A stretch of 42,291 nucleotides of DNA, from positions 1 to 42,291 of the forward strand of contig JAKURE010000005.1 of NCBI GenBank assembly GCA_022450005.1. The letters run 5' to 3'. Shown one piece after another: positions 1-9,195 of this stretch; position 1 is the stretch's first letter; the number at the start of each line of letters is the position of its first letter. A model generated the notes under the pieces. That model searched no databases, was not told where the DNA came from, and saw only the letters and a list, made by a program, of their open reading frames with translations. A program made the position numbers and the translations under genes. The stretch comes from Halobacteriales archaeon (GTDB taxonomy: Archaea > Halobacteriota > Halobacteria > Halobacteriales > Hikarchaeaceae).

Positions 1-1
1 A

Positions 2-379
2 CTGTAACTGCGCTATATCATTGCCCTCAAGTTCTCGTAGTCCTCTCCAGTATTTCGGAGATCTGTCGTTGGGACCCAGCCCGCCCCCACGACAGAGCGT
101 CCACTACCCCAAGCCCCCTCCGTTATCCTCTATTTTTTGAACTAAAGAGGCGAAATTGTCGGGGTTTCCATGGCGCTTTGCCAGTGTGCACAGTATTCCA
201 GCGTCGGTTAATTCCCAATCGTCGTTGAAACCACCAGCGTTTTTCAATAGTTGAATTCTTTCGGGCGGAAATTCTTCTCCACTGAGACTTTCAATCGTGT
301 CTGCAATGGCGCGTCTATAAGATTCCGATACATCCACCATAACCCCATCTATATCGAGAATGATCGAATCTACTTGCAT
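2..379 (-). pseudogene. HAD-superfamily hydrolase (haloarchaeal TIGR01548-like), interrupted by in-frame TAG; 3' end outside window
   Basis: N-terminal DxDGVxxDVxxSYRRAI motif and AGGFNDDWELTDA. TAG at 104-106. The same frame stays open to the window edge and encodes WTLCRGGGLGPNDRSPKYWRGLRELEGNDIAQLQ, which resembles the downstream part of the family. Could be a pseudogene or an indel artefact. Confidence 0.55.
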
Positions 380-421
380 GAATACATAGAGGTTTCTTAT
401 AGATGTAAGAGTTTGTGATTT

Positions 422-808
422 TTATTCCAATGCCCAATAGATGGTTTCTCCAGGAATTGTTTCAATTCGAACGGGTATTTCTGGGAAATCATTCCCCAAT
501 GTTGTAAATAGAAATTTAGATTTGACCTGTAAGGCAACAGTAAGAGTTGGCTGGTGTAACTCGGGAGGTAAGTTCAATGCGTAGATTATGTCTGCTTTAG
601 AATATAAGTCGAAGAGGGGATCGCAGATATCATCGAGAAAAAATTGAACCCCGCCAGGGGGGTCGCACGGATGGATATCAGTGGCCACTATAGTTCTGTT
701 TTTAGAAAGGGCATGGGCCACGTCGAATCTAGAACCGATTCCGACTTCGACCAATCTTTTGAACGGACGGAGAATGGAGAGCAGAGAGGTTGTTGAATCG
801 GAGTTCAC
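422..808 (-). CDS. UPF0146 family protein
   Basis: VEVGIGSRFDVAHAL and TDIHP, ADIIYALNLPPELH motifs typical of UPF0146. Confidence 0.8.
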   Translation of the reverse strand: MNSDSTTSLLSILRPFKRLVEVGIGSRFDVAHALSKNRTIVATDIHPCDPPGGVQFFLDDICDPLFDLYSKADIIYALNLPPELHQPTLTVALQVKSKFLFTTLGNDFPEIPVRIETIPGETIYWALE

Positions 809-847
809 GTCGGGAAGTTTATGCCCCGGTGCTCATATGTTCTTCGT

Positions 848-1369
848 ATGCTCGTCGAAATAATACCACTCGGAAGTATAGAGGCAGCCATTAAGCGGGA
901 GGTGTCTTCGGCGTTGAGGAATGTTTATGGAGTTGATGTATCATTTCAAGAGGCAAAGCAAATGCCACAGGGATTATATGAGAATTCTAGGGGGCAATAT
1001 CGGGCCGAAGGTCTTCTAGAGTTCACCGCGCAGAAGGGGAGGGGAGAAAAAATTGTGGCCATAACAAATGATGATATGTACTACACAGGGAGGAACTATG
1101 TTTTTGGCCTAGCATATCTAGGAGGAAACGCTTGTATAATATCAACTTATAGATTGAAAAAACAAACTCAGAGGGAGTTTTCAGGGAAGACTGAACAAGA
1201 GGTTTTCATTGGAAGAGTGAGGAAGGAAGTGATACACGAAGTTGGCCATACATTGGGTCTAGAGCATTGCAGTAATAATAGATGCGTCATGTCGTTTTCC
1301 CCTACAGTTTTAGATGTTGATCGGAAAGAGGAATACCTTTGTGGAGCTTGTAGAAGAGAATTGGATTAG
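848..1369 (+). CDS. amzA: Archaemetzincin family Zn-dependent metalloprotease
   Basis: HEVGHTLGLEHCSNNRCVMSFS matches HExxHxxGxxHC plus the CxxC-type archaemetzincin core. The start at 848 (MLVEIIPLG) fits the family better than 821. Confidence 0.88.
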   Translation: MLVEIIPLGSIEAAIKREVSSALRNVYGVDVSFQEAKQMPQGLYENSRGQYRAEGLLEFTAQKGRGEKIVAITNDDMYYTGRNYVFGLAYLGGNACIISTYRLKKQTQREFSGKTEQEVFIGRVRKEVIHEVGHTLGLEHCSNNRCVMSFSPTVLDVDRKEEYLCGACRRELD

Positions 1370-1416
1370 AAGGGACAAATTAGTGAGGATAAGAAGTATA
1401 GAATGAATGGGAAGAA

Positions 1417-3249
1417 TTACTCGGCTGGCAGGTAATAATACTCTCCAGATTTTATTTGTTCTTTGTCTTTTTGACTGCCTGGTTTATTAACCCGGGGACG
1501 TTGGGTTCGTTCGTCCCTTCGGAAAGTGATTCCAAGGTTGGAAAGGAATTCATTCATGCCAGTCCTCATATCTGCAGGAGTACTTGCGGTGCCGAATTCG
1601 GAGGGCGTTCCACTAAAAACCAAGAGTCGGCTAACCAGGAGATCTAGCATGTAAATATCGTGATCAATTACCATAACGGATGCACCAGTATGTTCTGCAA
1701 ACCTCCGAATTGCACGAGTAGCTTGGGAGCGTTGTTCAACGTCTAGATGTGCAGAAGGTTCATCTAAAAGATAAAGGTCCGCAGAGGCAGACAAACAGGC
1801 TGCTATTGCAACTCTCTGCCGCTCTCCACCAGATAGATCCGGAAGATTTTGGCTCATGATTTTATCTAGTTGTAAGGGAAGAGCGATTTCAGTATTCCAA
1901 TAAGAAGTACCAAAATCGGATGCTATATTGGCCAGATAAGTATCTACTCGGATCGATTCTTCTGAATCTAAATACTGGGGTTTGTAGGAGATAGATACAC
2001 TAGAATCAAGAGAAAAAGAATCAGTATTTTGTTCTCCCGCAAGTATGTTCGCGAAAGTGGACTTTCCAATTCCGTTGGGGCCAACGACACCAAGAACTTC
2101 ATGTTGATTGATAATACCAGGTTTAACTGTTAAAGAGAATCCCGTTTCATAGGTCATTTCAAGGAGAGGGTAAGATAAGAGAGGTTCTGTTTCTATGTTA
2201 ATTTTTGGAGCGCGTTGGTCGAAGGTTATACTTTGAGGTCTGACGCGCATATTTTCGTTTTTCAAAAAGCCAGATAAATATTCGTTAATTCCACTTCGAG
2301 TGGATTTTATATCAGTAACAACCCCAAATCCACCTGCGGTACCATATGCTATATGGATAGAATCTGCTATTAGGTCTAAAATGGCTAGATCGTGTTCAAC
2401 AACTAGTATGGATCGGTTTTCAGAGATGGCTATGTTTCGAATGACATTTGCTGCCGCAATGCGTTGTTTGATGTCGAGGTAAGGTGTGATTTCGTCCAGG
2501 AAATAAAAATCTGCATCTCGGGCCAAAGTTGCGGCAATGGCAACTCGTTGGAGTTCGCCTCCAGAAAGTGTCTTAATGTCATTTTCTAAGAGAGGTTTGA
2601 GTGACAGTTCTTCGATTAAATTATCAAGCTCACCACGCTCGTCTACATTTTCTAGTAGGTTGCGCGTGGTCCCTTCGAATGCGTGAGGGATAGACTCGAC
2701 GTATTGTGGTTTGTGGGCTACATTAATTGATCCGTCTTGGAGCTTTTCTAGATAGTTTTGAAGGGAGGTTCCTTTATAGTTAGAAATGGCTGATTCAAAA
2801 GTGGCAGGTGAAGAATGGTCGCCTAGGTTGGGCACTATGCTTCCAGAAAGAACTTTTAAGGAAGTTGTTTTCCCAATTCCATTTGGGCCAAGGAGACCAA
2901 TAACACTTCCAGATTTTGGGGCAGGGAGGCCATACAGTACAAATGTATTTTCTCCATATCTATGGATAGGGGATTCATCCAACTCACTGGGTAAATTTAT
3001 AATTTCTATCGCGTCGAAAGGGCATCTTTTTATGCAAATTCCGCATGTTTCGCCCAAGCAGATTTCTTCGGAGATTCTAATTTGTTCAGGGCGTCCAACG
3101 AAGAGATCATCGGAATCGTAAAAGTCCCCACGAGTAACTATGCAGTCTTTACCGGTGCGATTTGGGGGGCAATAGTTGGCACACTCATAATTGCACCTAT
3201 CGGGTTGACAATGGTCAAGGTTAACAACTGCAATCGATTTTTTTGCCAT
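1417..3249 (-). CDS. Ribosome biogenesis/recycling ATPase RLI (ABCE1)
   Basis: N-terminal 4Fe-4S ferredoxin domains (CQPDRCNYECANYCP, CLGETCGICIKRCPF) and two ABC cassettes (GPNGIGKTT and GPNGIGKST; two LSGGE signatures). Confidence 0.97.
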   Translation of the reverse strand: MAKKSIAVVNLDHCQPDRCNYECANYCPPNRTGKDCIVTRGDFYDSDDLFVGRPEQIRISEEICLGETCGICIKRCPFDAIEIINLPSELDESPIHRYGENTFVLYGLPAPKSGSVIGLLGPNGIGKTTSLKVLSGSIVPNLGDHSSPATFESAISNYKGTSLQNYLEKLQDGSINVAHKPQYVESIPHAFEGTTRNLLENVDERGELDNLIEELSLKPLLENDIKTLSGGELQRVAIAATLARDADFYFLDEITPYLDIKQRIAAANVIRNIAISENRSILVVEHDLAILDLIADSIHIAYGTAGGFGVVTDIKSTRSGINEYLSGFLKNENMRVRPQSITFDQRAPKINIETEPLLSYPLLEMTYETGFSLTVKPGIINQHEVLGVVGPNGIGKSTFANILAGEQNTDSFSLDSSVSISYKPQYLDSEESIRVDTYLANIASDFGTSYWNTEIALPLQLDKIMSQNLPDLSGGERQRVAIAACLSASADLYLLDEPSAHLDVEQRSQATRAIRRFAEHTGASVMVIDHDIYMLDLLVSRLLVFSGTPSEFGTASTPADMRTGMNEFLSNLGITFRRDERTQRPRVNKPGSQKDKEQIKSGEYYYLPAE

Positions 3250-3251
3250 GA

Positions 3252-3548
3252 TTAAAAGGATACATTAGCGGTTAGGAGGAGGGTCCAAGTAACAAACCAC
3301 ATTGTGAAGGTCATAAAAGACACATAAAAATGATCTTTCTTGGAAAATGCAGAAACATTTACACCGAGTAATTGCATAATTCCCAATCCCAAAAACAAAC
3401 TGGCGATAAGAATGGGTATAGAAAATAAGATATCAGAGGGCCCGCTTGAGAGTAAGTGAGTAACCAGGGCGGCGACTATCCCTACAATAGTAGAAGTTCC
3501 TGTTGCACGGAGACTTCGGAGGTGGGCTTCTCTTTTAGATAGTGTCAT
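3252..3548 (-). CDS. EMC6-like small membrane protein
   Basis: 98 aa, three hydrophobic segments. KDHFYVSFMTFTMWFVTWTLLLT resembles archaeal EMC6-like proteins. Adjacent to RLI. Confidence 0.6.
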   Translation of the reverse strand: MTLSKREAHLRSLRATGTSTIVGIVAALVTHLLSSGPSDILFSIPILIASLFLGLGIMQLLGVNVSAFSKKDHFYVSFMTFTMWFVTWTLLLTANVSF

Positions 3549-3664
3549 GAATTAGTTCAGGGGGGGATTAGTAGAAGACCCTTGTTATTGTAAAATTAAG
3601 AGTGGATTGGGTGGGAAAGAAACGGTCTGTTTATTCGAAGGAAGAGATAGTTTGGAAGTATTAA

Positions 3665-5134
3665 ATGGTTAAAAATAAGGGAATTCAAAAAAATGGAAAG
3701 TCCGTTGTATTGATAACAGGGGCGACAGGATACATAGGTGGTCGACTCATGACCGTGGTAGATAGGTCAAAATACAAGATCCGTTGTTTTGTACGCAATC
3801 CAGATTATATTCAAAAAAATTCAATTGAGGGGGGAGAAATAGTTCAAGGGGATATTTTAGATAAGAAATCGCTTCTCATGGCGATGGAGGGTGTAGACAT
3901 GGCGTATTATTTAGTGCATTCCATGGGAGGAAATGGGAATAATTTTGAAGAATTGGATAGGGTTGGTGCGCTTAATTTTATTGAGTGCGCGGATGCAGCG
4001 GGGATCAAAAAAATAGTATATTTTGGAGGCCTGGGGGATGTGAGTTCGGACCTTTCTCCTCATTTGAGAAGTAGGCACGAAGTGGGGGAAATACTTAGGA
4101 GTGGAAAGGCGCAGATTATCGAATTGCAGGCTTCAATAGTCATAGGGTCTGGAAGTATATCTTTTGAGATGATTCGGGCTCTGGTTGAACGATTGCCAAT
4201 TATGATAACACCTCGTTGGGTATCCACACTGGCACAGCCTATAGCTATAGATGATGTTCTGCAATATCTGAAAAGTTCGGGGGAGATGGAATTCAAAGGG
4301 AATCAGATTTTTCAAATTGGTGGCACTGATGTGGTATCATATGGACAATTAATGGAAGAATATGCTACGCAAAGAAAATTAAAGCGGATTATGATAAAAG
4401 TGCCCGTTCTCACTCCAAGACTGTCTAGTCTATGGTTGGGGTTGATAACTCCAGTATATGCTCGAATTGGAAGAAAGTTAGTAGACAGTTTGCGGAATAC
4501 AAGTATTATGAAAGATGAAGCTTCGAGAGAAGTATTTTCGATTGAGCCGAAGGGCATAAAGGAAGCCATTTCGGATGCTATACGGAATGAAGATCAAGAA
4601 TTTGCCCAAACTAGATGGTCCGATTCAATGTCATCTTCGGGAGAAGATAACAAATGGGGAGGGGAATTTCATGGAGTAAGGATTGTAGACATAAAGACGA
4701 GGAGGGTTAGCACTCCGATGGAGGCAGCATTCTCACCTATAAAGGGGATTGGAGGGACTAATGGTTGGTACTATGCTAACTGGTTATGGAAACTGAGGGC
4801 GTTCATAGATTTGCTTGTGGGAGGGATCGGGATTAGAAGGGGTAGGAAAAATCCAATTGATTTTGCAGTGGGAGAAACTGTAGATTGGTGGAGAGTTGAA
4901 GCTTATGAGAAAAATAGAAGAGTGAGATTTAAAGGAGAATTCAAACTTCCAGGACGTGCATGGCTTGAGTTTGAAGTGGAACCAGAAAACAAAGAGACAA
5001 TTATACGGCAAACGGTGGAATTTGATCCGAGAGGTTTGTTAGGGTTGATATATTGGTATGGTCTGTTGCCAGTACATAGTGTGATATTCGAAGGGATGTT
5101 GGATAAAATTGTACAAAAGGCCGAAGACGAATAA
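3665..5134 (+). CDS. NAD(P)-dependent epimerase/SDR with C-terminal DUF2867 domain
   Basis: N-terminal GATGYIGGRL Rossmann motif; C-terminal WWRVEAY...GRAWLEFEVEP...YWYGLLPVHSVIFEGML typical of DUF2867. Confidence 0.88.
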   Translation: MVKNKGIQKNGKSVVLITGATGYIGGRLMTVVDRSKYKIRCFVRNPDYIQKNSIEGGEIVQGDILDKKSLLMAMEGVDMAYYLVHSMGGNGNNFEELDRVGALNFIECADAAGIKKIVYFGGLGDVSSDLSPHLRSRHEVGEILRSGKAQIIELQASIVIGSGSISFEMIRALVERLPIMITPRWVSTLAQPIAIDDVLQYLKSSGEMEFKGNQIFQIGGTDVVSYGQLMEEYATQRKLKRIMIKVPVLTPRLSSLWLGLITPVYARIGRKLVDSLRNTSIMKDEASREVFSIEPKGIKEAISDAIRNEDQEFAQTRWSDSMSSSGEDNKWGGEFHGVRIVDIKTRRVSTPMEAAFSPIKGIGGTNGWYYANWLWKLRAFIDLLVGGIGIRRGRKNPIDFAVGETVDWWRVEAYEKNRRVRFKGEFKLPGRAWLEFEVEPENKETIIRQTVEFDPRGLLGLIYWYGLLPVHSVIFEGMLDKIVQKAEDE

Positions 5135-5148
5135 AACCAACGAGTAAA

Positions 5149-6270
5149 TTAATTGAGAGAGAAGGTGACCTTACGCATGATGCCTATAGCCTTTTCGAGT
5201 TGGTCTATATCAACAGTATAGGCAATCCTAGCACTCCCATTGCCTAGGGTTCCAAATGCACTTCCAGGAACTACAATTACATCGTGGCTAAGAACATCAT
5301 CAATCCAGCCGGAAGGGACAGTTGGAAAGGCATAAAATGCCCCTTTGGGAGCAGGAACGTCCAATCCCATATCAATAAGTCCATCTACGAGGATATCACG
5401 CCTTTGTTTGAATGCATCAACCATTTCGAGGATGGAATCCTGAGGTCCAGATAGGGCTGCCTCTGCGGCGTGTTGAGATACGGCACTAGCGCAGGCTTGG
5501 GCGTATTGGTGGATTCGGAGCATTTTATCTATTCGCTCTTTTGATCCGGCAACCCATCCTAATCGCCACCCCGTCATAGAATAAGATTTAGAGCAAGTGT
5601 TAACTATGAGGACATTATCAGACTTTGAAAATTCCATAGGAGATCTATGCTCCCCTTCAAATACAAAATGTTCATAGACTTCATCGGAGATACAAAGGAT
5701 ATCATAGTCATCTGCGATTCTGGCAAATTCCTTCATATCAGATTTTGATTGGACACCGCCGGTAGGATTTCCGGGAGAATTAACGATGAACGCTGCTACA
5801 TCCTCAGAGATTGCATTTTCAATGGAAGAAGGATCCATGGTCAAATCTTCACGTAAACTGATGGGAACTGGAATGCCACCAGATATGTGAGTAAGTGCAC
5901 GATAGGAAACAAATCCAGGATCTGGAATTAAGACTTTGTCCCCAGGGTTTACGTGGGCCTCGATTGCTATGTGTAGTGCTTCACTCCCTCCCGCAGTAGC
6001 AATAATATTTTCAGGAGGTATATTGAGCGAGTTATCACGAGAATGTTTGTGTGAAATTGCACGGCGCAGCTCTAAAATTCCGTTATTTGGAGTATAACTG
6101 TCAGAATCGCCGTTATTTATTGATCGAATTGCAGCGTCCCGGATATGAGAAGGGGTTGGGAAATCTGGTTGTCCCAGTCCCAAATTTATTGCATTCGGGC
6201 CTGCGGAATCGAATACTTTTCGGATGCCACTGATAGAAATTGAGTCTATACGGGTGGCGAAATTCGTCAT
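5149..6270 (-). CDS. Pyridoxal-phosphate-dependent class I/II aminotransferase
   Basis: LGLGQPDFPTP, NSPGNPTG, SDEVYEHF and SKSYSMTGWRLGW motifs. Start at 6270 (MTNF) preferred over 6282. Confidence 0.92.
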   Translation of the reverse strand: MTNFATRIDSISISGIRKVFDSAGPNAINLGLGQPDFPTPSHIRDAAIRSINNGDSDSYTPNNGILELRRAISHKHSRDNSLNIPPENIIATAGGSEALHIAIEAHVNPGDKVLIPDPGFVSYRALTHISGGIPVPISLREDLTMDPSSIENAISEDVAAFIVNSPGNPTGGVQSKSDMKEFARIADDYDILCISDEVYEHFVFEGEHRSPMEFSKSDNVLIVNTCSKSYSMTGWRLGWVAGSKERIDKMLRIHQYAQACASAVSQHAAEAALSGPQDSILEMVDAFKQRRDILVDGLIDMGLDVPAPKGAFYAFPTVPSGWIDDVLSHDVIVVPGSAFGTLGNGSARIAYTVDIDQLEKAIGIMRKVTFSLN

Positions 6271-6403
6271 ATGGTAAAGCACCCAGCCGACGTCAATAAA
6301 CTTTAAGATCGAAAGATATCAATAGAAATTATAGATATAGCAACATAAAGTACATAAGAATATGCAAAAATGTGATAAAATACGAAGAGGGGGCCGTGTC
6401 CGA

Positions 6404-6553
6404 CTAGTTTGTGTCTAAAAGGGCCAAACGGTACGAACAGACAGAACAAGCCCACTTAGTTTTTAGACCAGATTCAAGTGTGGTTCGTGCAACTCTAGAA
6501 AATGATTGGATACACCCACAGTTGTCACAATGAAACTGGCGGGTATAAACCAT
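6404..6553 (-). CDS. Small zinc-ribbon protein
   Basis: MVYTRQFHCDNCGCIQSFSR...WACSVCSYRLALL: two CxxC pairs. The ORF may extend to 6586. Confidence 0.5.
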   Translation of the reverse strand: MVYTRQFHCDNCGCIQSFSRVARTTLESGLKTKWACSVCSYRLALLDTN

Positions 6554-6650
6554 TATACGAATACTAAAACCGTGAAATGAATTCAAGTTTATGATAGAAT
6601 CCTACGGCAAATTCAATGGGATTTTAAAGCATATTGACAGAAAATAGTCT

Positions 6651-7304
6651 ATGTTTGAATTTATGGGACATGGTTTTGCAGATCAACCAATGATTAGCAT
6701 AGTCGCAATTGGTGTTTTAATAGGGGTTGGGCACGCTTTCGAAATAGACCACATTGTGGCAGTGTCCACACTAGTAAGTGAAAAAAAATATGACGCTCCT
6801 TGGAAAGTTGGGAGTTCATGGGGAATAGGGCATTCAATCTCCACTATGTTGCTTGGGACTATATTGCTATTTTTAAATATTAAATTACCAGGGACATTAT
6901 ATGAAGTTGGAGAGATCGCAGTTGGGATTACTCTGGTCTATTTGGGATTAAAACATTTAGTATTTAAAGAGGTAAGAAATGCCCACAAGCACAAACATGG
7001 AAGTGAATTCGGTCACTTAAATCCTATGCAAAAATGGTCTGATTGGAATATAACATCAGTGTCAATAGGAATGGTCCATGGGGTTGCAGGTAGTGGGTTC
7101 TTAGTTCTATTACTCATAACATCATCAGAAACGATAGACGGAGTCCTTTTTCTTAGTTCATTTTGTATTTCCATCATAGTAACAATGGGTGTTGTAACAC
7201 AATTGTGGAAAAAAATCCAAGGTATCCATGAAAAGGGCATAGGAAATGTTGCGGGGTTTGCGAGTATAATTGCGGGTTTATTGCTCATAATAGAATACAT
7301 TTAA
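6651..7304 (+). CDS. Ni/Co transporter-like (NiCoT/UreH-type) membrane protein
   Basis: GHAFEIDHIVAVSTLV and SSWGIGHSISTMLLG metal-transport motifs, His-rich loop HKHKHGSEFGH, multiple TM segments. Confidence 0.75.
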   Translation: MFEFMGHGFADQPMISIVAIGVLIGVGHAFEIDHIVAVSTLVSEKKYDAPWKVGSSWGIGHSISTMLLGTILLFLNIKLPGTLYEVGEIAVGITLVYLGLKHLVFKEVRNAHKHKHGSEFGHLNPMQKWSDWNITSVSIGMVHGVAGSGFLVLLLITSSETIDGVLFLSSFCISIIVTMGVVTQLWKKIQGIHEKGIGNVAGFASIIAGLLLIIEYI

Positions 7305-7353
7305 ACAAAATTGGTAATAAAGGAGAGCCCGATTGCAGGGGGTAGATTGGATA

Positions 7354-7587
7354 CTATAATGAAAATACACGAAAGACCAGAACATTAAAAATCGGCTGAT
7401 AGATCGCCCATAAAATAAAAAGAAGTACTAGTACGGTTTTGAGATTAGTTGGTTCATAGAGGAATATTAAAATGAGAGCTATAAAAATTTTGAAAAATAC
7501 TGCGTACAAGATTCCATATACATACAATTGCTTTTTTGACCATTTTTTCCAGCCCTCAAAGGAATAGCAATCTCGAAAGAACCCCAT
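7354..7587 (-). CDS. Hypothetical small membrane protein
   Basis: 77-aa ORF with two hydrophobic helices; basic/aromatic N-terminus; fills an otherwise empty gap. Confidence 0.4.
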   Translation of the reverse strand: MGFFRDCYSFEGWKKWSKKQLYVYGILYAVFFKIFIALILIFLYEPTNLKTVLVLLFILWAIYQPIFNVLVFRVFSL

Positions 7588-7800
7588 GCCAAATTGGTAA
7601 CTTGGAGCAGTATATAAGTTTTGGACATAGAATTAAAAATCAGTAGGTAGACGATATCTATCGATTTGGGTAAATATATAAACTGTATAGTGGGATATAT
7701 AAACAATAGATAGAAATCAAACTTAGAAAACGCATATGTTTGTGGAAGATAGAATAGTTAAAACGATACCCCATCGCACAAAAGGGGCTGTAAAAATCAC

Positions 7801-8331
7801 ATGAAGATATATACAAAACGCGGAGATTTAGGAAAGACTGACTTGGCAAGTGGAGAGAGAGTAGATAAAGATGACATCAGAATTGAATCAGATGGCACCG
7901 TTGATGAATTGAATTCGAGTATAGGGCTGGTTTCTATGGCAAAATATAGAGACATAGAGGCACATCTTAATGAAATTCAGAATCATCTACATATAATTCA
8001 AGCACAACTTGCAAGAGTAGAAGGAGGAGGGAAGGTGGAGATAACATTCGAACATATTCAGTTAGTTGAAAGTTGGATTGATGATTGCGAGGAGGAATTA
8101 GAACCACTTCAATCGTTTATACTCCCAGGAGGGAGCGAGGAGGGTGCGAAATTACATAATTCAAGGGCAATATGTAGAAGGGCAGAGAGAAGGGTGGTTG
8201 CACTCGCTAAAGAAGGAAACGAAGTGGGATTGTGTGTAGAATATCTAAATAGACTATCAGATGCCATGTTCGTATTTGCACGTTTGATCAATCAGCGCGA
8301 AGGGGTTGAGGAAAAAAATCCATCTTACTGA
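7801..8331 (+). CDS. Cob(I)yrinic acid a,c-diamide adenosyltransferase (PduO type)
   Basis: MKIYTKRGDLGKTDL, DGTVDELNSSIGL, LPGGS, CRRAERRVVAL and YLNRLSDAMFVFAR motifs. Confidence 0.93.
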   Translation: MKIYTKRGDLGKTDLASGERVDKDDIRIESDGTVDELNSSIGLVSMAKYRDIEAHLNEIQNHLHIIQAQLARVEGGGKVEITFEHIQLVESWIDDCEEELEPLQSFILPGGSEEGAKLHNSRAICRRAERRVVALAKEGNEVGLCVEYLNRLSDAMFVFARLINQREGVEEKNPSY

Positions 8332-8396
8332 TAAAAGATTCTGCAAAAACCCAATAACGCTTAATAGATATGAAAAAGTAATAAGTCCATACACAG

Positions 8397-8471
8397 GGGT
8401 CGGTGGTCTAGTCTGGTTATGACGTCGCATTCACATTGCGGAGATCGCCAGTTCGAATCTGGCCCGACCCA
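8397..8471 (+). tRNA. tRNA-Val (anticodon CAC)
   Basis: Acceptor stem GGGTCGG/CCGACCC with discriminator A; anticodon stem TCGCA/TGCGG with loop TTCACAT; T-arm GCCAG-TTCGAAT-CTGGC. No intron. Confidence 0.96.
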
Positions 8472-8509
8472 TTTAGTATAGATTATAAATAGAAGAAAAT
8501 AGAGGGCGA

Positions 8510-9193
8510 CTACCCTTCGAATTCGGGTGCGTCTTCAAATTGTTCTAAGTCGTTGAATCCGAGACCTAGGTGATTATAGATACGCGCATTACAGCAGAGT
8601 AATCTAGCAGGGTGGTCCTCGCTAGCATTTATATGTTGATGTGCAGTGTTAGTGGGGATGAAAATTACGTCGTTTGTTTCCCATAAAAATTTTTGGGGTT
8701 CTTTTGGCCACTCCCATACAACTTTGTTCCTCATAACAGCGGTTGGGTCCCAATGGAGATCGTATCCTTCCCCATCTAAAACAAATACCAGCTCTTCGCT
8801 CATATGTCGATGTTTGCCTGATTTCCCGCCAGGAGGTATAATTTGCATGTAGAGATCGGTGTTAACGGCACCTGTAGGGCCAAGGTCTCTCTCCATTTTT
8901 TCATTGAGAAGCCATTTTATTTTTCCGTGGGGAGAATCTTCCCAGGGCATCTCTTCTGGTTTGATAATTTTATGGAGAGGGCCACGGGGTCCATGTTGGG
9001 AAAGTGGGTTCTGTTTTGAATCCTCAAGGAATTCTTGATAGTGGGTTGTGGTTAGATTTCCACGCTCCCATTCGTCGCGTTCATCCATATGAATATAGTC
9101 ATCAGGAACCATTTCTTTGGTTCTTTTCCTATGCCTAGGTATATGATCAAATTCGTAGTTATGGGGATCGTCGAAATCAACGTTTTCTGCCAT
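8510..9193 (-). CDS. Single-domain cupin protein A
   Basis: GGKSGKHRHMSEELVFVLDGEGYDLHWD...FIPTNTAHQHIN: two conserved cupin motifs with His ligands. Confidence 0.85.
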   Translation of the reverse strand: MAENVDFDDPHNYEFDHIPRHRKRTKEMVPDDYIHMDERDEWERGNLTTTHYQEFLEDSKQNPLSQHGPRGPLHKIIKPEEMPWEDSPHGKIKWLLNEKMERDLGPTGAVNTDLYMQIIPPGGKSGKHRHMSEELVFVLDGEGYDLHWDPTAVMRNKVVWEWPKEPQKFLWETNDVIFIPTNTAHQHINASEDHPARLLCCNARIYNHLGLGFNDLEQFEDAPEFEG

Positions 9194-9195
9194 AG

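Noticed and set aside
104-106. TAG in HAD gene as a pyrrolysine codon
   Set aside because: No PylTSBCD or methylamine methyltransferase context is visible; nonsense mutation or indel is simpler.
7588-7800. Possible cobalamin riboswitch upstream of the adenosyltransferase
   Set aside because: No B12-box-like conserved core recognised; the region is mainly AT-rich promoter-like sequence.
7658-7849. 63-aa - strand ORF overlapping the adenosyltransferase start
   Set aside because: Overlaps promoter and 5' end of a confident CDS; Tyr/Ser/Ile-rich composition with no motif.
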